64,000 nucleotides of DNA, taken from NCBI GenBank assembly GCA_905612225.1, contig CAJQRG010000036.1, positions 1-64,000 on the forward strand, given 5' to 3'. Shown here one piece after another: positions 43,206-53,157 of the stretch. The first letter of the stretch is position 1. Each line of letters starts with the position of its first letter. Both the position numbers and the translations under genes were made by a program. The stretch is from Emcibacteraceae bacterium (GTDB lineage Bacteria; Pseudomonadota; Alphaproteobacteria; Sphingomonadales; Emcibacteraceae). The notes beneath the pieces are model-generated. The model saw only the letters and a list, made by a program, of their open reading frames with translations, ran no database searches and had not been told where the DNA came from.

Positions 43206-43238
43206 CTTATATAAGACTTATTGAGATAAGACTTATTG
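43206..43238. promoter_or_regulatory. Clustered dyads and tandem repeats upstream of an NhaC-type gene
   Basis: CTTATATAAG palindrome (43206-43215); ATAAGACTTATTG repeated exactly at 43211-43223 and 43226-43238. Confidence 0.55.
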
Positions 43239-43293
43239 CTTTTATATTAGTTCCCTAGCATACTGCAGATAAAAATAGAGCTAAAAAAATTTA

Positions 43294-44685
43294 ATGAAAG
43301 GCCTCAAAATGGGTTGGTTGACAATATTACCGCAAATCGTTGCAATCGGCATTGTTCTGTGGAGAAAAGAAGTTATTCTCGCTCTCGTTGCAGCTATATT
43401 TACCTCTGAATTACTTTTACTCATTCATGCAAACCAGGTAACCATCGCCATGGCTCCTATCGAGACAATTGAGCGTATTGTCAGTGTTTTTTCTAGTCCC
43501 GGCAATACTAGAATACTGGTTTTTTCCCTTATAGTAGGAGGCTTAATTGCCTACCTTAAGCATTCTGGGGGGGTCACTGCTTTGGTTAATTTACTAATTA
43601 ACACTGGTATTACTAAAACTAAAAAACAAGCCGGGCTTATGTCTTTTTTAATTGGCATCTTGCTGTTTGTAGAAAGTAACCTGAGTGTGATTACAGCCGG
43701 TATTGTCTCGCGCGGTCTTTTTGATAAGTTTGGAATGAGCAGGGAACGGCTCGCTTACGTAATTGATAGCACAAGCGCACCTGTATGTATTCTTCTGTTG
43801 TTTAACGGTTGGGGAGCAATTGTACTTGCTAACCTTAACTCCAATGGCCTTGCAAATCCGGAAACAACTTTAATTGGTACAATTTTTTATAATTTTTATG
43901 CTTGGATAGCGCTTGCAATCGTTCTCTACACAATACTTAGTGATAAATTACACGGCCCCTTAAAGGGCTTTGAAGCAAGAACCCAGTTAGCGGCCCAAAA
44001 GAACCCCGCTCCCGAGTTTCCGGCTAGTAAAGCCAGCTTTATGATTTTACCTCTTTTTACTTTAGTCATGCTTATTTTTACCTTCATGTACTGGACGGGA
44101 GGGGGATCCATTCGTAGCGGGGATGGATCAAAGTCTATTCTTTATGCCTCAGTTATTTCCTGCATTGTTATCTACATAATGATGCTCGCCAGTAGGCGTT
44201 TCAGTCACATCAATCTGGTAGATATTGGATTTAAAGGGATGGGGGAGCTCCTGCCGCTTGTATCTATCGTCCTCCTGTCTTTAGCGCTGGGCGCAAGCCT
44301 CCAAATTCTGGGAACGGGCCTTTTTGTTGCTGGCATTGTAGGAGAGACGCTGCCGGTCATTATGATTGTTCCTATGCTGTTTCTTGCCTCATCAATTATG
44401 GCGTTTACCACTGGGACATCATTTGGTACATTCGCTATGATGATCCCAATAGGCGTGCCCCTAATTCAAATGCTCGGACTACCTCCGGCATTTGTTATAT
44501 CGGCGATACTTGGTGGTGGTGTGTTTGGCGACCATTGTTCTCCAATATCCGATACAACAATGATCTCCTCCGTTGCTTCTGGTTGTAACCTTCTTGATCA
44601 TGTCAAAACTCAACTCCCATATGCACTAGTTGGCGGAGGCCTTACGTTCGTTGCCTATATTATAACCGGGCTCTTTGTTCTATAA
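43294..44685 (+). CDS. NhaC-family Na+/H+ antiporter-type transporter
   Basis: FSLIVGGLIAYLKHSGGVTALV, IDSTSAPVCILLLFNGWG, LGGGVFGDHCSPISDTTMISSVASGCNLLDHVKTQLPYAL. Confidence 0.9.
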   Translation: MKGLKMGWLTILPQIVAIGIVLWRKEVILALVAAIFTSELLLLIHANQVTIAMAPIETIERIVSVFSSPGNTRILVFSLIVGGLIAYLKHSGGVTALVNLLINTGITKTKKQAGLMSFLIGILLFVESNLSVITAGIVSRGLFDKFGMSRERLAYVIDSTSAPVCILLLFNGWGAIVLANLNSNGLANPETTLIGTIFYNFYAWIALAIVLYTILSDKLHGPLKGFEARTQLAAQKNPAPEFPASKASFMILPLFTLVMLIFTFMYWTGGGSIRSGDGSKSILYASVISCIVIYIMMLASRRFSHINLVDIGFKGMGELLPLVSIVLLSLALGASLQILGTGLFVAGIVGETLPVIMIVPMLFLASSIMAFTTGTSFGTFAMMIPIGVPLIQMLGLPPAFVISAILGGGVFGDHCSPISDTTMISSVASGCNLLDHVKTQLPYALVGGGLTFVAYIITGLFVL

Positions 44686-45104
44686 TGATGAGGCACACTA
44701 CAGTCCAGTAGCCCAAAAACTTTACTTATTTTAATGGATCTCTACTTTGAATAATTAGTTGTTTTGTCCTTTGAGGGACACATTTCCTACTGCAACCTAA
44801 TTTAATCTTTCATTTATATATTTGTCATTTTAAGGCCCTTTCTGATAAAGCCTTATAATCAATTTTTAGGAAACAATATGATAGTTTAAAATAATATTAT
44901 CTAATTCTGTCTATTGCTTGCTAAACGGAGGGGACATGGTATTAATGTAATATAAATACTAGACAAAAAATTAAACCTTAGACCACATTATTCAATATAT
45001 TGACTATAATAAAGATACCCTTAATGACCAAAAAATATTTCTCAAAATGAATAAATATTCCAATATTTCAAAAAAATTAGTTTTTATAATATAAGGAAAA
45101 TGCA

Positions 45105-48100
45105 GTGAGCCGTTGGTCCCAAAGAGAAATTCGCCTAGATACTATTATTGACTATTCCAAAGAAAAAATGAAGTCTTCTCTTGGGCCCGACTTTATTAAT
45201 TTTGTAAGTACTTTTTATAAAAATGCTTCCCCGGAAGACTTGAGCCTTGAATTAGATGAGCTATACGCAATAGCCCTCAGCAACTGGAATTTTATTTCTG
45301 AATTTAGCCCAAACGGGTCCAAGATTAGGATTTTTAATCCCTCCCTTGAGGCCCATGGATGGACGTCTTCCCACACAATAATTCAAATACTAAGTACAGA
45401 CATGCCGTTTCTGATCGACAGCGTTACATCGAACCTGCTCGAAAGCGGTACCTCTTTGCACATGCTTATTCATCCGGTTCTTGAGTGTAATCGAGATAAA
45501 GCAGGTAAAATCATTAAAAAAGGTGGCACAACTGCTACCGAATCCATTATGCATATTGAAATTACAGCTATAAGTAATGATCAAGAAATTAATGAATTAC
45601 GTTCAAAGCTTAAGATAGTCACCGATCTCGTTAACTCCTCCGTGGAGGATTGGAGGCCAACCCTTCAAAAAGTTCAAGAAACTTCAGAAAATCTGATCTT
45701 TGCACCTAAGTCCGTTGCAATAGAAGAAGTTAAGGAGGCACAGGCCTTTCTTAAATGGCTTACTGAGAATAATTTTACACTATTAGGCTACCGCGAATAT
45801 AATCATAAAAATAAAGAAAATCCAAGTATTGAAAATGGTTATGGCATATTGCGTGATCCTGGGTTTCACGTTCTCCGCGGCCCAAAAGGATTAGTATCGA
45901 TTTCTCCAGAAATTGATGATTTTATGGCTAGCGATAAAATCATGCTTATTACCAAAGCTAATGTAAAATCGATGGTTCACCGCGTTGTGCATTTGGATTA
46001 TATTGGTTTTAAGAAATTTGATAAAAAGGGAAAAGTTATAGCTGAAATCCGCTTTGTTGGGCTTTTCACATCTGACAGTTATAACCAACGCGCCCAAAAT
46101 ATTCCCTATTTGGATAGAAAGGTGCGTTCAGTAGTGGAGCGCTCTGGCTTTGATTACAATGGCCACGACGGTAAAGCCCTTTTTCATGTCTTGGAAACAT
46201 TACCGCGCGATGAACTCTTCCAGATCGACGAGACGCCCCTTTTCCGCACATCCATCGGCATATTAAATCTTAATTTACGGCCCCGGTGCCGTGCTTTCGT
46301 AAGAAAAGATAAATTTGAACGGTTTGTTTCCGCTCTAGTGTTTGTGCCACGCGAACTTTATAATTCAATCCTAAGGACTAAAATAGAGAAGATCCTTTGT
46401 GATGCATTTAATGGGGAACTTTCTTCCCGCTATGCACAGCTCAGCAATGATCGCATTGCCCGTTGGCACTTTATTATTCGAACAAAGCCAGGCCAAGTTC
46501 CCAATCCAGATACTGAAAGTATTAATAAAAGGATATCTAAAGTTGCGCAAAGCTGGACTGACTATTTTCTTGAAGTTTTGATTGATAGGTGGGGTGAAGA
46601 AAAAGGATCTCAACTTTACAGGAAGTATTCCACCGCGTTTAGTCCAGCCTACCTTGAAAACTTTGATCCACGATTTGCAGTAACTGACGTTGCCAAATTT
46701 GAACAGCTACCCGATAATAATAATATTGGATTTAATTTTTATCGCGAACAAGAAGACGCCAAATATATCGTTCGCCTTAAAATATACACTAGTAGCAACC
46801 CCATAGCTTTAAGTGACTGCCTACCAATGCTTGAAAATTTGGGCTTCAGAGTAATCGAAGAATACGCGTTCGATGTCACTACAAGTGAGAATAATAAAAA
46901 AATTAATCATAGTATTCATGATTTTTATCTTGAAGAACCGAACAGGCTTTCTTTGGACCTTGGTGATCTAAAGGCTCGCATGGAAGATGCCCTTATCGCA
47001 GTTTGGGCAGGTAAGATTGATAATGATGGCTTTAATGAATTAGTGTTAAAGGCCAGCATGCCTCATCATCATATCCTTATTTTACGAATATACAGCAAGT
47101 ATCTCCGACAATTGGGTAGCGCTTATAGTGAGCTTTATATGCAAGATACTCTGACGCAGTATGTTAAAGTATCAAAACTGTTGGCTGAGTTATTTGAAAT
47201 ATACTTTAATCCCATCGTCGCAAATGATTACGATCGTGATGAAGGGGCAGCAAAACACATAAAAAAAATCAAACGACTTCTTACTAAGGTAGAAAGTCTT
47301 GATCAAGACCGCATGCTTCGTAATTATCTAAATGTTATAGTGTCTTCATTAAGAACTAATTTCTACCAACTGGCCGATGGCGGACATCAGAAACCTTATA
47401 TCTCTATAAAAATAAAAAGTGTCGACGTGACTGCAGCGCCTAAACCACGCCCTTTTGCCGAAATATTTGTCTACTCTCCAAGGTTTGAGGGCCTCCACCT
47501 GAGGAATGGAAGAGTTGCACGTGGTGGCATTAGATGGTCTGATAGAAAAGAGGATTATCGTACAGAAGTCCTCGGACTAGTAAAGGCCCAACAAGTGAAA
47601 AATACTGTCATTGTACCCGTGGGTGCAAAAGGCGGTTTTGTTCCAAAACAAATGCCAGAAACCCCGACCCGGGAAGAGTTATTAGAAGAAGGTATTAGCT
47701 GCTATAAATCTTTTGTATCAGGACTTCTTGACATCACCGACAATCTAAAAGAGGGTAAAGTAATTGCCCCGCGAGATGTTATTCGCCGAGATAATGACGA
47801 TCCTTATCTTGTCGTTGCTGCCGACAAGGGTACTGCAACTTTTTCAGATATTGCCAACGGCCTCGCTCATGATTATGGGTTCTGGCTTGATGATGCTTTC
47901 GCATCTGGAGGCTCCGTCGGTTATGACCATAAAAAAATGGGTATTACAGCACGCGGCGCATGGGTGAGTGTGCAGCGCCATTTTCGTGAACGTGGTTTAG
48001 ATGTTCAAAAAGATACCATCACTGTTGCCGGCATAGGCGACATGTCAGGCGATGTATTTGGCAACGGGCTCCTTTGTTCTAAGGCCGTCAAGTTAGTCGC

Positions 48101-49907
48101 AGCGTTTGACCACCGTGATATTTTTATTGATCCCAATCCTGATCTAAAGAAATCATACGCTGAAAGAAGTCGTATGTTTAATCTCCCTCGCTCAAGTTGG
48201 GAAGATTATAATAAAAGTCTTATGTCAAAAGGTGGAGGCGTCTTCAGTCGAAAACTAAAGTCAATTAACCTAACGGCAGAAATGAAAAATATGTTTGGGT
48301 TTGATGATGATATAACTTCCTCCACCCCTAATGATTTGATCCAAGCTATTCTTACTTCGCATGTTGATTTACTTTGGTTTGGGGGTATCGGCACTTATGT
48401 GAAATCAGAAAGCGAAAGTAACGCAGCTGCGGGCGACCGCGCCAACGACGCGATCCGAATCAACGGTAAGGATCTTAACTGTAAAGTAATTGGTGAAGGT
48501 GGAAACCTTGGGTGCACACAACTAGGCCGGATAGAGTACTGTATGAATGGCGGGATGATGAATACCGATGCCATTGATAATTCCGCTGGTGTTGACTGCT
48601 CTGATAACGAAGTAAATATTAAAATCTTGCTCAATAGTATTGTTGCAGACGGAAAAATAACTAAAAAGGAACGCGACGCGCTACTTGAAGAAATGACTGA
48701 TGAAGTAGCAGACCTTGTTTTACGGGATAATTATCTTCAAACACAGGCAATAAGCTTGGCTAAAGCAAGCAGCGTACTGCAACTAGATAGTTTTGAGCGC
48801 TACCTTGACGAGTTAGAAGGGTCTGCAAGCTTGGACCGTGAGCTTGAATTTCTTCCCAATGGGGAAGACCTCGAGGAACGAGCAGAAAAATCTCTTGGGC
48901 TGTCCCGGCCGGAGAACTCTGTTTTACTTGCCTACGCCAAAATGGCTTTGTTTGATAGTATGATGGATAGTAATTTTCTTGATGATCCCTATCTTGAAAA
49001 ATTCCTTTTTAAGTCTTTTCCAAAAACATTGAGTAAAGACTATAAAAACGAAATGAGAGGTCATCAACTTCGCAGCCAAATTATTGCTAAAGTTCTATGC
49101 AATGATATTGTCAATCGTGGCGGCATACAAGCAATCAAAGAAGAAACCGGTGCAAGCGGAGCAGAGATAGCACGGGCCGCAATTATCACCAGCGAAGTTT
49201 TTGAACTTGATAATGTTTGGGGTCGAATTGAAAAACTTGACTATGTAGCGCCATCGACAATTCAAATCTTAATGCTGATGGATGTTGAAGAATTTGCTCG
49301 GCGCCAAACTATATGGTTCCTTAATAATACAGACAACAAACAATCTATCAAAAAAATAATCGACGACTATAAGCCTGGCATCACCGAATTATTCTTGATG
49401 GACACTGTCGCAGAAATTAGTCCGGATGAGAGTTCTTCGAGCAACCGTAATATGTATATTGAGCAAAATGTCGACGAAGAGCTTGCCCAACATATAGCCA
49501 GTCTCGATATCAAAATGGCAGCCTGCGATTTAGTTCAGGTGGCTAAAGAACTTGCTCTCGATATTACACAGGTAGCTTCAGCATACTTCATGTTTGGTGA
49601 AGAGCTTGGGTTTGAATGGTTGCGCAGTCAGGCAGAGATGGTGGAAACATCTGATCATTGGGACCGCCTTGCAGTCAATAGTATTCTTGGTGATTTACAA
49701 GATCAACAAAAAATTATTACTCGCACTGCTCTAATCGGTTGTAAAGATGCAGGCTGTTTAAAGGCGGCAAAAAAATGGTTGCGTGATAATCAATCCGCAA
49801 CTATCCGCGTTAAAAAATTATTACAAGATTTCCAAAATGCTGGCGCCCTTAACGTCACGAAGATGGGTTTCGCCGCCCGGCAAATCAGGAACGTTATTAT
49901 CGATTAG
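45105..49907 (+). CDS. NAD-specific glutamate dehydrogenase, large (about 180 kDa) type
   Basis: 1600 aa; GRVARGGIRWSDRKEDYRTEVLGLVKAQQVKNTVIVPVGAKGGFVPKQ, VAGIGDMSGDVFGNG, WFGGIGTYVK; GTG start. Confidence 0.95.
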   Translation: MSRWSQREIRLDTIIDYSKEKMKSSLGPDFINFVSTFYKNASPEDLSLELDELYAIALSNWNFISEFSPNGSKIRIFNPSLEAHGWTSSHTIIQILSTDMPFLIDSVTSNLLESGTSLHMLIHPVLECNRDKAGKIIKKGGTTATESIMHIEITAISNDQEINELRSKLKIVTDLVNSSVEDWRPTLQKVQETSENLIFAPKSVAIEEVKEAQAFLKWLTENNFTLLGYREYNHKNKENPSIENGYGILRDPGFHVLRGPKGLVSISPEIDDFMASDKIMLITKANVKSMVHRVVHLDYIGFKKFDKKGKVIAEIRFVGLFTSDSYNQRAQNIPYLDRKVRSVVERSGFDYNGHDGKALFHVLETLPRDELFQIDETPLFRTSIGILNLNLRPRCRAFVRKDKFERFVSALVFVPRELYNSILRTKIEKILCDAFNGELSSRYAQLSNDRIARWHFIIRTKPGQVPNPDTESINKRISKVAQSWTDYFLEVLIDRWGEEKGSQLYRKYSTAFSPAYLENFDPRFAVTDVAKFEQLPDNNNIGFNFYREQEDAKYIVRLKIYTSSNPIALSDCLPMLENLGFRVIEEYAFDVTTSENNKKINHSIHDFYLEEPNRLSLDLGDLKARMEDALIAVWAGKIDNDGFNELVLKASMPHHHILILRIYSKYLRQLGSAYSELYMQDTLTQYVKVSKLLAELFEIYFNPIVANDYDRDEGAAKHIKKIKRLLTKVESLDQDRMLRNYLNVIVSSLRTNFYQLADGGHQKPYISIKIKSVDVTAAPKPRPFAEIFVYSPRFEGLHLRNGRVARGGIRWSDRKEDYRTEVLGLVKAQQVKNTVIVPVGAKGGFVPKQMPETPTREELLEEGISCYKSFVSGLLDITDNLKEGKVIAPRDVIRRDNDDPYLVVAADKGTATFSDIANGLAHDYGFWLDDAFASGGSVGYDHKKMGITARGAWVSVQRHFRERGLDVQKDTITVAGIGDMSGDVFGNGLLCSKAVKLVAAFDHRDIFIDPNPDLKKSYAERSRMFNLPRSSWEDYNKSLMSKGGGVFSRKLKSINLTAEMKNMFGFDDDITSSTPNDLIQAILTSHVDLLWFGGIGTYVKSESESNAAAGDRANDAIRINGKDLNCKVIGEGGNLGCTQLGRIEYCMNGGMMNTDAIDNSAGVDCSDNEVNIKILLNSIVADGKITKKERDALLEEMTDEVADLVLRDNYLQTQAISLAKASSVLQLDSFERYLDELEGSASLDRELEFLPNGEDLEERAEKSLGLSRPENSVLLAYAKMALFDSMMDSNFLDDPYLEKFLFKSFPKTLSKDYKNEMRGHQLRSQIIAKVLCNDIVNRGGIQAIKEETGASGAEIARAAIITSEVFELDNVWGRIEKLDYVAPSTIQILMLMDVEEFARRQTIWFLNNTDNKQSIKKIIDDYKPGITELFLMDTVAEISPDESSSSNRNMYIEQNVDEELAQHIASLDIKMAACDLVQVAKELALDITQVASAYFMFGEELGFEWLRSQAEMVETSDHWDRLAVNSILGDLQDQQKIITRTALIGCKDAGCLKAAKKWLRDNQSATIRVKKLLQDFQNAGALNVTKMGFAARQIRNVIID

Positions 49908-49973
49908 GTAACTTATTATTATAATGTTGTCAAAGCCACTGCTTATGTTGACCTTTCACTCGGATCTAGTTTA

Positions 49974-51416
49974 ATGACCTTAAAGTTTGAAAATTGCTAT
50001 GCTAAACTGGGGGATCGCTTTTCTGTAGCCATGGGCCCCGACCCTCTTTCTAATCCTAAAGCAGTAATTACAAACGCCGCTTTGCTAAAATCTCTCAGGC
50101 TTGATAATTATTCACATGATGACCTGCTAGGCTTATTTAGTGGGCATCAAATCCCGAAAAGCGCATCGCCCCTAGCGATGGTTTATGCGGGGCATCAATT
50201 TGGAGGTTACAGTCCACAGCTTGGTGACGGCCGTGGCGTCCTCATTGGTCAAGTCAGAGATACTGAGAATAAGCTGATTGATCTCCATCTAAAAGGCGCA
50301 GGAAAAACTCCTTTTTCAAGAATGGGCGATGGTCGAGCGGTACTTCGTTCGTGCATAAGAGAATTTTTGGCCAGCGAGGCCTTATTTCATCTTGGAATAC
50401 CGACGACCCGAGCGCTCGCCATTACAACAGGTGACGAACAAGTTAGGCGCGAAACCATTGAAAATGCCTCCCTTCTCATGCGCGCTAGCGATAGTCATAT
50501 CAGGTTTGGATCATTCGAATATTTTAGTTATACCGATCAGCACACTGAACTAAAACAGCTTTGTGATTACACAATAGAAACACATTTTCCAGAACTAAAA
50601 AATTCTGACAAGCCCTACGACGCGTTGCTTTTCGCGGCTTCAGAAAAAACGGGTAATCTTATTGCTCACTGGCAGGCCTTTGGGTTTGCGCACGGTGTCA
50701 TGAACACTGACAATATGTCAATCATAGGTCAAACCTTTGACTACGGCCCTTATGGGTTCATGGAAAATTATGATCCTTATTATATATGCAATCATTCCGA
50801 TGATCAGGGTCGATACGCCTTCAACCGTCAGCCCGAAATGGGGCGCTGGAATTGCCAGGCATTATCACAGGCCTTAGCTCCGCTGACTACCCCGGATGTG
50901 TTGGAAAAAGCCCTCAATTGTTATGAAGAAACCTTTCTGTCTTGTTACCATGGCCTTATGACTAAAAAACTAGGGTTTTCTACCTCTAAGCCTGAAGACA
51001 AAGCACTATATGAGGACCTTCTTGATTTGCTGGAAGGCTATGGCATAGATTATACTATATTTTTTAGATCGCTTAGCCAGTATTGTGCAGGCAAGGACTT
51101 TCACTCTCTTCTAAGCAACCAAAATTCTGCAGTTTCTTTCGCTCCATGGTTTGATCGTTACAACAAACGCCTGCAGATGGATATACTGTCCGAAACTGAT
51201 CGTCACAAACAAATGTGTTCAACAAATCCTAAGTTTATATTAAGGAATTATCTTGCCCAGAAGGCAATACAAAATTCTGAAGCGGGTGACCATTCTGAGC
51301 TTCATCGACTATATGATATTCTAAAATCTCCTTACAATGAACAGCTCGATCAGGAACAATATGCCCAAGAAACCCCAGACTGGGGCCAAAACCTTCAAAT
51401 CAGCTGTTCGTCATGA
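49974..51416 (+). CDS. selO: SelO/YdiU-family protein adenylyltransferase
   Basis: PLAMVYAGHQFGGYSPQLGDGRGVLIGQV, DLHLKGAGKTPFSRMGDGRAVLRSCIREFLASEA, HGVMNTDNMSIIGQTFDYGPYGFM; C-terminal CSS. Confidence 0.96.
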   Translation: MTLKFENCYAKLGDRFSVAMGPDPLSNPKAVITNAALLKSLRLDNYSHDDLLGLFSGHQIPKSASPLAMVYAGHQFGGYSPQLGDGRGVLIGQVRDTENKLIDLHLKGAGKTPFSRMGDGRAVLRSCIREFLASEALFHLGIPTTRALAITTGDEQVRRETIENASLLMRASDSHIRFGSFEYFSYTDQHTELKQLCDYTIETHFPELKNSDKPYDALLFAASEKTGNLIAHWQAFGFAHGVMNTDNMSIIGQTFDYGPYGFMENYDPYYICNHSDDQGRYAFNRQPEMGRWNCQALSQALAPLTTPDVLEKALNCYEETFLSCYHGLMTKKLGFSTSKPEDKALYEDLLDLLEGYGIDYTIFFRSLSQYCAGKDFHSLLSNQNSAVSFAPWFDRYNKRLQMDILSETDRHKQMCSTNPKFILRNYLAQKAIQNSEAGDHSELHRLYDILKSPYNEQLDQEQYAQETPDWGQNLQISCSS

Positions 51417-51460
51417 CCCGGCCTCTAATACTAAGAACCTTTTAAAAATGCCTTTAAGGT

Positions 51461-53062
51461 TTAGTGTCTAAAATGACGCATTCCAGTAAAGACCATAGCA
51501 AGCCCTTTGGCATCTGCGGCCGCAATAATTTCGTTGTCTCTAATCGATCCCCCGGGCTGAATAACTGCCGTAACGCCTGCATCTGCAGCACTTAAAAGTC
51601 CGTCAACAAACGGGAAAAATGCATCAGAAGCAACCACTGATCCCTCTGTCATATTATTCTTAAGCCCCGCTGCCTCACTAGCATCAAGGCCCTTACGAAC
51701 TGCTGTTTTTGCACTATCCACACGGCTCATCTGACCTGCACCAATGCCGACTGTCGCGCCATTCTTCACATATATAATAGCGTTTGATTTAACATGCTTA
51801 CAAACCGTAAAGGCAAATAACATATCCTTAAGTTCCTGTTCGCTTGGTTGGCGTTTAGTAACCACTTTTAAGTCTGCTTGCGTGACTTTTCCATTATCCC
51901 GGCTCTGCGCCAAATAGCCCCCGGCTACGTTACGAATTGTTTGGCCAACACTGCGTGGGTCGGCGATGCCTCCAGTAAGAAGTAATCGTAGATTTTTTTT
52001 AGCTGACATAATTTCTAGCGCGGCATCGTCAGCATCAGTGGCTATTACTACTTCAGTAAAAACCTTAGTAATCTCACGCGCAGTTGGCCCATCAAGCTTG
52101 CCATTCAGGGCTATTATGCCTCCAAAAGCACTAGTCTGGTCACAAAGAAGGGCCTTGTTATATGCTTCGATATAGTTAGCTCCACGAGCTACACCACAAG
52201 GGTTAGCATGTTTTATAATGGCAACTGCAGGTCCATCAGCAGGATCAAATTCACTTACCAGCTCAAATGCTGCATCCGTATCATTTAAATTATTATAACT
52301 AAGTTCTTTTCCCTGAACCTGTTTTGCCGTAGCAACCCCTTTTCTGGGGTTCGAGCTGCGGCTAACATAAAAAGCCGCGTCCTGATGCGGGTTCTCACCG
52401 TACCTGAGCGATTGTCGTTTTTTGGCAGTAATATTAATACGGTCTGGATACTTATTCCCTAGTTCGGCAGCAAACCAACTAGAAATAGCTGCGTCATAAG
52501 ATCCTGTGCGAGCAAATGCTTTCGCCGCTAAGTTTTTACGTAACTTTTCTGTCGTTGTTCCATTGTTCTCCTTAATCGATACCATAACATCCTCATAGTC
52601 TTCGGCCTCCACAACTACAGTAACAAAGACATGGTTTTTAGCAGCACTTCTAATCATCGCCGGGCCGCCAATATCTATATTTTCTATACAGGTCGTAAAA
52701 TCCGCTCCCCTTTCTACCGTTTCCTCAAATGGATAAAGGTTAACTACGAGCAGATCAATAAGCCCAATATCGTGATCGTCCATTGAGCTAAGATGATCAT
52801 CATTATCACGAAGCGCTAGAAGTCCTCCGTGGATCTTTGGATGCAGTGTTTTAACCCGTCCATCCATCATTTCAGGAAAACTAGTGTGCTCGGCGACTTC
52901 TTTTACTGGAACTCCAGCATCTGCTAGTGTTTTTGCTGAGCCTCCCGTAGATAAAATTTCAACCCCTTGGTCACTCAAGAATTTTCCAAACTCAACAAGT
53001 CCTGTTTTATCTGAAACAGAAAGTAAAGCTCGCTTTATTGGTGTTAACGTTTTATCAATCAT
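51461..53062 (-). CDS. purH: Bifunctional AICAR formyltransferase/IMP cyclohydrolase
   Basis: [66 protein letters not shown]-terminal [11 protein letters not shown]. Confidence 0.98.
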   Translation of the reverse strand: MIDKTLTPIKRALLSVSDKTGLVEFGKFLSDQGVEILSTGGSAKTLADAGVPVKEVAEHTSFPEMMDGRVKTLHPKIHGGLLALRDNDDHLSSMDDHDIGLIDLLVVNLYPFEETVERGADFTTCIENIDIGGPAMIRSAAKNHVFVTVVVEAEDYEDVMVSIKENNGTTTEKLRKNLAAKAFARTGSYDAAISSWFAAELGNKYPDRINITAKKRQSLRYGENPHQDAAFYVSRSSNPRKGVATAKQVQGKELSYNNLNDTDAAFELVSEFDPADGPAVAIIKHANPCGVARGANYIEAYNKALLCDQTSAFGGIIALNGKLDGPTAREITKVFTEVVIATDADDAALEIMSAKKNLRLLLTGGIADPRSVGQTIRNVAGGYLAQSRDNGKVTQADLKVVTKRQPSEQELKDMLFAFTVCKHVKSNAIIYVKNGATVGIGAGQMSRVDSAKTAVRKGLDASEAAGLKNNMTEGSVVASDAFFPFVDGLLSAADAGVTAVIQPGGSIRDNEIIAAADAKGLAMVFTGMRHFRH

Positions 53063-53157
53063 AAATTATCTCTTTTATACTATATCTAAAAATTACTATT
53101 ATTTCCCTAGCGTGGTAATATACTTTTACTCTTTGCGCAAGATCAAATGGCTCTTCA

